Assembly: GCF_900497805.2 (NCBI RefSeq)
Contig: NW_020954719.1
Span: 1,426,001 to 1,490,000, forward strand
Length of the DNA stretch: 64,000 nt
Origin: Vombatus ursinus
Lineage: Eukaryota; Chordata; Mammalia; Diprotodontia; Vombatidae
Direction of reading: 5' to 3'
Shown here: piece by piece, positions 56,685 through 64,000 of the stretch
How the letters are laid out: each line of letters opens with the position of its first letter
Numbering within the stretch: the first letter of the stretch is position 1
Translations under genes and position numbers: made by a program
Notes under the pieces: generated by a model
Seen by the model: only the letters and a program-made list of their open reading frames with translations
The model's database searches: none
Told to the model about the DNA's origin: nothing

Positions 56685-58018
56685 ATTTGATATTTTATTT
56701 TCCCCCAATTACAAGCAAAAACACTTTTTAACATCAAATTCTCTCCTTCCATCCCTTCCCTCTCCCCTCATTGAGAAGGCAAGCAATTTGATATATTATA
56801 CATGTGCAGTCATGCAAAACATATTTCCATGTTAGTCCTGTTGTGAAGGAAAACACAGATGAAAAAAAGAAAAGAGAATAAAGAAATAGTATGCTTCAAT
56901 CTGCATTCAGATTCCATCAGTTTTTTCTTTGGAGATGGATAGCATTTTTCATCATAAGTCCTTCAGAATTGTCTTGGATCATTGTATTGCTGAGAATAGC
57001 TAAGTCATTCACAATTGATCATCATATAATATTGCTATTATTGTATACAATGGTCTCCTGGTTCTGCTCATTTCACTTTGCATCAGTTCAGTAACTTTAG
57101 GTTTTTCTGAAATCATCCTGCTCATCATTTCTTATAGCACAACAGTATTCCATCACAATCATATAACTTGTTCAGACATTCCCTAAATTGATGGATATGC
57201 TCTCAATTTCCAATTCTTTGCCACCACAGATAGAGCTCCTGTAAATGTTTTTGTATATATAGGTCTTTCTCTTTTTGTTTTTATCTCTTTGGGATACAGA
57301 CCTAGTAGTCGTATTGCATGGTCAAAGTGTATACATGATTTTATAGCCCTTTGGGCATTGTTCCAAATTGCTCTACATAATGGTTGGATCGATATACCAC
57401 TTCACCATTAGTGCATTAGTTGTCTCAATTTTCCCACATCCCCTCCAACATTTGTCACTTTCCTTTTCTGTCATGTAGGTGTGGGGTAGTAGCTCAGAAT
57501 TGTTTTAATTTGCATTTCTCTAATCAATAGTAATTTAGAGCATTTTTTTCATGACCATAGATAGCTCTGATTTCTTCACCTGAAAATTGCCTGTTCATAT
57601 CCTTTGACTATTTATCAGTTGAGCAATGACTCTTATTTCTACAAGTTTGACTCAGTTTTTTATATATTTGAGAAATGAGGTCTTTATCAAATAAACTTGC
57701 TGCAAAACTTTTTTCACAGTTGATTACTATGTATTTCCCTCCATCCTATTCTCCCCATTTATCCTACTCTCTCCCTCCTTTCACCCTGTCCATTTTCAAA
57801 AGTGTTTTACTTCGGGGCAGCTAGGTGGCACAGTGGAGAGAGCACCAGTCCTGAAGTCAGGAGGACCTGAGTTCAAATCCATCCTCAGATCAAACACTTG
57901 ACACTTACTAGCTGTGTGACCCTGGGCAAGGCACTTAACCCCGATTGCCTCACCAAAAAAAAAAAGTGTTTTACTTCTGACTTTTACCTCCCCCAGTCTA
58001 CCTTCCCTTCTATTTATA
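56685..58018 (-). mobile_element. 5'-truncated ORF1-only L1 derivative
   Basis: Antisense 3' UTR (56685), about 800 bases of ORF2 C-terminal end, then at 57719/57720 the same switch from TTTTTTCACAG into the pyrimidine-rich spacer (CTATGTATTTCCCTCC) as at 28340. It stops inside the spacer at 58018. A SINE sits in the spacer. Confidence 0.8.
57814..57964 (+). mobile_element. Marsupial tRNA-derived SINE
   Basis: Near-consensus copy (GGGGCAGCTAGGTGGCACAG to poly-A) with a perfect 13-base repeat AGTGTTTTACTTC at 57801-57813 and 57965-57977. Probably one of the youngest SINEs here. Confidence 0.96.
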
Positions 58019-58622
58019 GCAGCTCTTTTTGTGGTGGCAAAGAATTGGAAATTGAGGGGATGCCCGTGAATTGGGGAATAATTGGCTGAATAAGTTGTGG
58101 TATATTAATGTAATGGAATACTATTGTGCTATAAGAAATTATGAGCAGGCGGACTTCAGAAAAACCCGGAAAGACTTATATGAACTGATGCTGAGTGAGG
58201 AGAGCATTATACACAGTAATAGCCACATTGTGCGATGACTAACTTTGATAGACTTGGCTCTTCTCAGCAATGCAAGGATCTACGACAACTCCAAAAGACT
58301 CACGATGGAAAATGATATCCACCTCCAGAGAAAGAACTATGGAGTCTGAATGCAGATGGAAAAATACTATTTGCTGTCTTTTTTCCTTTGTTCTTTTATT
58401 GCTTCATTCTCGTGGTTCCTCCCATTAGTTCTAATTGTTCTTTACATTGTGACATACAAAATATGCTTAACGTGAATGTATAAGTTGAACCTATATCAGA
58501 TTGCACGCTGTCTTGGGGAGAGGAAAGAAAAGAGGGGGGAAAGGAGAGAAAAGAAGGGGGAGAAAATTTAAAATTCAAAATCTTATGGAAGTGAATGTTG
58601 AAAACTAAAAATAAATAATTTT
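58019..58622 (+). mobile_element. 5'-truncated L1 (ORF2 tail, 3' UTR)
   Basis: GTGGCAAAGAATTGGAAATT, AATGGAATACTATTGTGCTA and the second 3' UTR type ending GTTGAAAACTAAAAATAAAT. It ends about 75 bases before the AMN1 terminal exon. Confidence 0.85.
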
Positions 58623-58698
58623 TTTTAAAAAAATAGACTCTATCTTCTACTTGTATCTTCATTTACTGTGAGTTATTCATTGTGATTTTCTTTTATAG

Positions 58699-58772
58699 AT
58701 CATTCCCGAGAAGTCTTGGAGCGGTTAGTGGGCCCAAACAAAATCAAACAAGTGACGTGGACTGTTTATTGA
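58699..58772 (+). CDS. AMN1: AMN1 terminal coding exon E
   Basis: The last coding segment follows a TTTTCTTTTATAG acceptor, completes the split aspartate codon and reads DHSREVLERLVGPNKIKQVT then WTVY and TGA. This is nearly identical to the known AMN1 C terminus (LVGPNKLKQVTWTVY in human, from memory). The stop at 58770-58772 leads directly into a long AT-rich, repeat-poor 3' UTR. Confidence 0.97.
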
Positions 58773-60857
58773 TGCTTATTAAAATACAATGATTTCTGCC
58801 ATTTTTCTTGGAAATGATTGTGGAGATTGACTTTCCATTTTTATTTAAGCATGCCATATTGATTTATTCTTTTTTTTAAACTGTCAGTCTCAAAATGACT
58901 AGTTATATCTGCAGATATGCTAAATTTTTGCTTTGATGGTAAAACTAAACTCCAAAATGCAAATAATACTGTTCCCATTTCTGTGTTTCTTTAGGGAGTC
59001 ACTATTTTTTAAACGTTATCATTGTTGTGACTATGACCTTTCTCATTTGTTGGGATTTTGTGTTTTTTTACACATTAAAACCCATGTGAAATATGTACAG
59101 ATTTAAAATGACATTTTCCCTGCTGCTTCTCTTTCTTACCTAAATAACTGATGAATGACCACTAGGAGAATAAATTAAACTAATTTACTTAATTAAATCT
59201 TTCCTAATTCCCACCTTTCTAATGGTAAGGGTCTACTTGCCAAATAGCAAATCTGATCATAAGCCCTTAAAAATTTCTTTTAAATCAGTTCTTCAGCCAA
59301 ACAGGAAACAAACATTTTAGTAATAACTACATCATTCATGACATCAAATTCCCTATCATTCAGCAGAGAAGTGTGATATCAGTTTGGTTCTATCCCTATC
59401 CTATGACTTGATTTATTCAGTCTTTCTTGGCTTTCTTCCTCAAATATTTGTAGTTTATAGTCTTAGAACTGATGAAAATGTTAACAAAAAAACTGGAGAT
59501 ACTTGAAATAAAATCATTATGATTTTACATTCAGAAAGACTGAATGAAGTAATGCCTCAAAGATTTCTGATCTGCTTCATGTTTACTTTTCTAGAAAGGA
59601 GAGAATACCTTACTTATTTTATCTCCTACTTATTGAGAGATATTTTAGACCCTTATTTGGAAAGGAATAAGGTAGAGAAGCTCTGTAAGAATATCTCAGA
59701 AAATAAATTAATGCTCTGTTTATAGCAGTGGAAGCAACTACCAGAGTACAGGAAGATCGACCTTCCATTCTGGCATACCTAATCTTAAAGGAATTTGAGC
59801 ACTATTCAACAGATGAATTGCTATTTTGTCTCCTAAGCCTAATTTACCAAAAACAATCACCTTGGAAGGAAAAGAAAAACTAAATGACACCGTGATTTAG
59901 GAGGAAATCTGAACTTTAGGTTACACTTGTTTTTCAGTATTATCAATGCCACAATCCAAGTTTCTAGAATTATTGTTCTTAATGATGTTATCTTTTACCT
60001 ATTTTGTTTTTTTTTAAACTCCATTAACACAGATCAGAAGTGAACTCACTAACCTAAGCTACTGAGGAAGGTAAACTGAATTCACTATGTTTTAACTACA
60101 GAACTAAAATTTAAAGTTTTGAAGTATTTCCTGTTTGAAGTGATTTCCTTTTACTTAGAAATTTGTTTCTGGCCACTTCACATTCAGAAAAAGACCTTTT
60201 TCTTTCCAGAGAAAAAGGTAAAAGCCTTACCACTAACATAACATTCAGCTATAAATAAGAAATGTCATTATATGGTTATATAATGAAAATCTGCAGTTTC
60301 CAGATAATAAAATATAAACCTTGTAACTCTTTAAATTGAAGTAGCTAGATCAGATGTGATCACAAATCTTTTCTTAGTTATTCAGGGATTGAAAGGGCAT
60401 TATGAACTAATTTATCCTAATGACCTGGAAGTGGGACTCCATGTGTGCATATTTAGGTAAGCATTTTTCCTTAAGAAGGAGGTTTTATGGAATTCTGTCC
60501 TTTAAACATAAAACTTCTGTGATATGTCAAGATCTTTCCTGTTTCACTTAAGTATAAAATGTTATAAAAGATTGTGTGTCACAAGTAGGGGAGAGGTTGA
60601 ATGGAGAGAGTGCTAATATATGGTACAAAATTGTTAAACATGTTTTAGTGGAAAGGGTTTATATTTGGCATTATTTCTCTTTACTCTATATATTCACCAC
60701 TGGTTACTTCATAAATCCTACTAGTTGACATTGTGCATATGTGACCATTACAAAAATAATGTCATTGTACAAATGTTTAAAATGGGTAGAATTTTTTTTC
60801 CTGAGCTTGGTATTGTTCTGAAACTTAAACACAATAAAATTTAATGTCAAATATACA
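58773..60857 (+). other. AMN1: AMN1 3' untranslated region
   Basis: About 2.1 kb after the AMN1 stop has no SINE, L1, L2 or LTR that I can recognise, in sharp contrast to the introns. That is what a transcribed, constrained 3' UTR looks like. The proposed end is the AATAAA at 60833. Earlier ATTAAA and AATAAA words near 59085 and 59168 could serve as shorter alternatives. A short open frame at 59519-59725 inside it resembles nothing known and is probably chance. Confidence 0.75.
60833..60838 (+). terminator. AMN1: Probable AMN1 polyadenylation signal
   Basis: AATAAA at the end of the repeat-free stretch, with a T-rich, GT-containing segment (TTTTATTGTTAGG) about 35 bases downstream, as expected of a cleavage site near 60855. 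No transcript data are available to confirm which signal is used. Confidence 0.6.
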
Positions 60858-60859
60858 GC

Positions 60860-61620
60860 AAAGCCTCCATTTTATTGTTAGGTAATTTGCATAACCACTT
60901 CTAAGCAATTTAAATCATTCAGAAGACACTCTAGTGAAAGGAACACACAAGATATTTGGGTTTTATTTTATAATTTTTTTCCTAAAATTGTCTGTGTTCT
61001 ACGCTTAGGATTCTAGTTTTCCAGGAAAATTAATGATCATTTTATTCATTCAAAAATATTTCGTACTTTATTGATAGAATTATACAGTTAGGGTGGAAGA
61101 TAAAGCAACTTGTAGTTAACAAAATCCTATCTTTTGTGGGCAGGGAAAGCATTGTGAAGAATTACTGATCCTTACTCAATAGTGCTTTTTCTACTACCAG
61201 AAACACCAAAAATTACCATATTTTTAAAAGATGCCAACTCAGGTGATTCACTATTACATTTTAGTATGGCTGTTTGAGCTCTTCTGTTGTCACATCTGCA
61301 TTACACTTTAAACTGCCATGAACAATAATAAATGCCTTTTAATTTTGTCAAAAACCTATACCCTTGGCCTTTGATGCCTGTTGTTTGGACTCCCAGTTTG
61401 ATTTTCCAATTTCTAATCCTTTAATTACAGAACTGGACACATTACCTTCATTCCCTCTGTGGTTCCTTAGTGACTTTCTTTGGTAAACACTCCCACTCTG
61501 AACTATTTGACAGCCTCAACCTCATACTGCACCACATACTGGAATGAAACCTAAACAATGTTATGTCAATATTATCAATGCACCTAGGTCATGATAAATT
61601 TACTAATAAAAAATAATGGG
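60860..61620. other. Intergenic sequence with no recognised feature
   Basis: Repeat-poor DNA downstream of AMN1. In human the convergent ETFBKMT gene ends close by, so this could hold its 3' UTR on the minus strand, but I found no coding sequence or decisive signal. Confidence 0.4.
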
Positions 61621-61715
61621 ATAATTCTGAAAAATAGTTGTATTGTATTTCAATTCTGAAAAATAGTTATATTGAAATAAGTTCTGAGAAATAGTTGCAT
61701 TATACTTGAATTATT
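61621..61715 (+). repeat. Three-copy imperfect tandem repeat
   Basis: Three units of TTCTGAAAAATAGTTGTATT-like sequence spaced about 30 bases. Confidence 0.8.
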
Positions 61716-61769
61716 TTTAGATACCCATAGATAACTCCGTTATCTATATAAAAAAGAGTGCCACTGTGG

Positions 61770-63005
61770 TTTTCTCTTGTCTTTCTTTTTTTGAAATTCA
61801 TTTTTCATTTGATTTGCAGTTCCAGATTCTCTCCCTCCCCCCAACTTTCCCCCAACCATGAGAAGGCAAGAAATACAAAACCCATTAAAAATATCAAGTC
61901 CTGGAAAACAAAGTTCCACATTAGCTGTATTCTGAAAAATAAAAAAGAAATTGAAATAGAAAAAAATATGCTTCAAACTGTACTCTGAATCCATGAGTTC
62001 TCTATCTGAAGGTAGATAGCATGAGTCCTTTGGAACTCTGATGGGTCATTGTGTTGATCAGAATTACTAAGTCTTTCACAATTTATAATCTTTATAATAC
62101 TGTTGTTAATGTGTAAATTGTTCTGGTTCACACTTCATTTTGTATCAGTTCATACAAGTCTAACCAGGTCATTTTAAAACCATCCCCTTCATCATTTCCT
62201 ATATCTCAATAATATTCCTTCACATTCATATAGCATGACTTCTTTGGCCATTCCTCAATTGATGAGCATCCCCTCAGTTTCCAATTCTTTGATACCATGA
62301 AAAGAGCTGTGATGAATGTTTTTTTTTTAAACATATAGGTCCTTTTCCTTTTATCTCTTTGGAGTATAAACAATATCTGTGGGTCAAAGAGTATACAGAG
62401 TTTAATAACTTTTGGGGCATAGTTCTAAATTGCTTCCAGAATGGTTTGACTAATTTACAGCTCCACCAACAGTGCATTAATATGCCTATATTTCTACATC
62501 TCTTATAGCTTTTGTCATTTTTCTTTTCTATCTTCTTAGCCAATCTGATGAGTGTGAAGTGGTACCTCAGAATTATTTTAATTTGCATTTCTCCATTTAT
62601 TAGTCACTTAGAGCACTTTTTTATATGACTATTGACAGCTTTGATTTTTTCCTCTGAAGACTGCCTGTTCACATCTCTTGATCATTTATCCATTGAGGAA
62701 TGGCTCTTATTCCTAGAAATTTGGCTCAGTTACATATATATATTTGAGAAACCTGACCTTTACTAGAGAAACTTGCTGCTAAGGTTTTTTTTGTCAGTTT
62801 CCTGCTTTTAATTTTAGCTACATTGGTTTTGTTTGTGCAAAAACTTTTCAATTTTCTGTGATTAAAATTGTTCATTTTTCCCCCCGTGAACCTCTCTCTA
62901 TTTCTTGTTTGGTTATAAACTCTTCTCCTTTCCAGAGATCTGATTTCCTTCATGTTCTACTAATTTGTTTTATTACCCTTTCCATCTAAATCATGTACCC
63001 ATTTC
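61770..63005 (-). mobile_element. Old L1 3' part
   Basis: Antisense L1 3' UTR and ORF2 C-terminal region; an open part at 62274-62588 reads MQIKIILRYHFTLIRLAKK and HCWWSCKLVKPFWKQF, matching the ORF2 C terminus (HCWWSCELIQPFWRAI at 32259-32750). Confidence 0.8.
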
Positions 63006-63027
63006 AAGCTTATTTTGGTATATGGTG

Positions 63028-63165
63028 TGAGAAGTCTCTGTCCTTTTGTAGTCTCAATAGCACACTACCTATATGCATATGCTCTGGAAACTCTTATTTT
63101 CCTCTTTTCAATAAACTCTTTATTACTTCAACGACTCTCTCACATGGGTTCATTCCAACCTAACA
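63028..63165 (+). mobile_element. Possible LTR end
   Basis: TTTTCAATAAACTCTTTATT followed by ACTTCAACGACTCTCTCACA looks like the polyadenylation region and U5 of a retroviral LTR. Boundaries unknown. Confidence 0.4.
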
Positions 63166-63166
63166 T

Positions 63167-63610
63167 GTTTAGCTTTGGACATGTTGAATTGAAGATGTCT
63201 ACAGGACATCCAGTTCAAGATGTCTAGTAGGCAGTTGGAAATTTGAGACTAGAGATCAACAGAGAGGTTAGATTTGAGAATCATTAGCATAGATATAACT
63301 GAATCCATGGCAACTGATGAAATCACCAAATAAATTACTATAGAGGAACCAGAGAAAAGGGTTCAGGATGGAACTCTGTGAAATATATATGGTTAGCAAG
63401 TGTGCCCTCAATGCAGATTTAGCAAAGGAGACTAAGGAGTAGTCAGAGAGAAGAACCAGGAGTGAGCTGTGTCACTAAAACCTAGAGAGAAAAAAGCATC
63501 ACGGAGAAGAGGGTGATTGATAGTGTCAAAGGCTGCAGGAAGCAGGTTTCCTTTTAGGAAGTGGAAGATTGAGAAAAGGCCATTAGATTTGCACTTAAGA
63601 GATCATTACT
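63167..63610 (-). mobile_element. L2 LINE body
   Basis: Antisense L2 coding remnant: TTTGGACATGTTGAATTGAA, TGAGAATCATTAGCATAGAT, AGAAAAGGCCATTAGATTTG. The L1 5' end cuts into it. Confidence 0.7.
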
Positions 63611-64000
63611 GGTGGGGGTGGAGCCAAGAAGGCAGAGGGAAAGCAGTGACTTGCTTGAACTCTCCCCCAAACCCCTCCAAATACTTATAAAAAATGTCTC
63701 TAAACAAATTCTAAAGCAGCAGAACCCACAAAAAGACAGAGTGAAACAAATTTCCAGCCCAAGACAACCTGGATGGTTGATCAGAAAGGTATATTGCGCT
63801 AGGTGGGGAGAGGAGCGCAGTGCTGCATGGGCGTGTAGGCCCCAGCAACCCTGGAGCAGGCCTCAGAGGACTGAATCACAGGCAGCTGTGGCGGTTTCCA
63901 GACTTCTCAACCCATGAACTCCAAAGACAACTTAGAAGGTCAGTGGGAAAAGTCTGTGACTGCAGTGAGAGAAGGAGCTAGGCTTCAACCGTAAGTCCTG
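63611..64000 (+). mobile_element. L1 or HAL1-like 5' end, runs off the window
   Basis: Starts GGTGGGGGTGGAGCCAAGAA and matches, in sense, the 5' UTR at 16764-17530 (AAGCAGCAGAACCCACAAAA, GGATGGTTGATCAGAAAGG). Only 5' UTR is in view; ORF1 should begin a few hundred bases past the end. The open frame at 63612-63917 is within the UTR and is not a gene. Confidence 0.85.

Larger units (their letters stand above)
3400..58772 (+). other. AMN1: AMN1 gene, 3' part (five coding exons and introns)
   Basis: Five exons read in one continuous frame for 201 codons plus stop, matching the C-terminal part of vertebrate AMN1, a protein built almost wholly of cysteine-containing leucine-rich repeats of the F-box LRR type. 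Yeast Amn1 antagonises the mitotic exit network and acts in an SCF ubiquitin ligase; the vertebrate role is poorly known, so that function is family knowledge only. All four introns start GT and end AG, with phases 1, 0, 0 and 1. No exon shows a stop or frameshift, so the gene looks functional. The first about 57 residues and the promoter are not in the window. In human the neighbouring ETFBKMT gene is convergent with AMN1; I saw no coding exon of it here. Confidence 0.95.

Noticed and set aside
59519-59725. 68-codon open frame in the AMN1 3' UTR
   Set aside because: No recognisable domain, no start context of note and inside an AT-rich UTR; likely chance.
60860-64000. Search for ETFBKMT exons on the minus strand
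   Set aside because: The gene is convergent with AMN1 in human, but all longer open frames here are L1, L2 or chance; nothing resembles a methyltransferase.
1-64000. tRNA genes suggested by box B-like GTTCAAATC motifs
   Set aside because: Each motif lies in a SINE head followed by SINE body and tail; none folds as an intact tRNA with acceptor stem.
1-64000. CRISPR arrays, prokaryotic operons or integrated bacterial DNA
   Set aside because: No regular spacer-repeat arrays or bacterial-type coding density; the window is a vertebrate intron landscape.

Overview
This is a 64-kb piece of a mammalian nuclear genome, almost certainly a marsupial. The evidence is the dense tRNA-derived SINEs of the marsupial type (GGGGCAGCTAGGTGG head, CCTGGGCAAGTCACTTAACC body), three SINEs with an RTE-like tail, BovB-related RTE fragments, abundant L2 and MIR, and L1 elements with a marsupial-style 5' end (GGTGGAGCCAAGATGGTGG). 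The low-GC, repeat-rich sequence fits a large marsupial intron. I cannot fix the species; the SINE types lean towards an Australian marsupial, weakly.

The only host gene I can support is AMN1, a leucine-rich-repeat protein related to yeast Amn1, on the + strand. Five coding exons (3400-3544, 8239-8456, 9049-9105, 24373-24484, 58699-58772) join in one frame with GT-AG introns to give the C-terminal 201 residues, ending TWTVY-stop. By comparison with the human protein (about 258 residues, from memory), about 57 N-terminal residues and the promoter lie upstream of the window. Introns are 4.7, 0.6, 15.3 and 34.2 kb. A repeat-poor 3' UTR of about 2.1 kb ends near an AATAAA at 60833.

Region by region: 1-9.1 kb holds the first three visible exons with L2, MIR and SINE copies and a solo LTR. 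9.1-24.4 kb is an intron with a complete 2.9-kb ORF1-only L1 derivative inserted in an L2, an LTR, and the first copy of a 577-bp duplicated block. 24.5-58.7 kb is a giant intron full of nested elements: two more LTRs of one family, a 3.6-kb ORF1-only L1 derivative, an L1 whose 5' leader is joined to the reverse-transcriptase part of ORF2, microsatellites, stacked hAT elements and two RTE pieces. 58.8-60.9 kb is the 3' UTR. 60.9-64 kb is downstream intergenic DNA ending in an L1 5' end that runs off the window.

I saw no operon-like, CRISPR-like or otherwise new biochemical system. The most interesting material is the set of internally deleted L1 derivatives (HAL1-like), of which two distant copies share one junction, and the 577-bp block repeated on both sides of one AMN1 exon. 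Repeat family names come from recognition, not a database search; many repeat edges are good to about 10-30 bases unless a target-site duplication is quoted.
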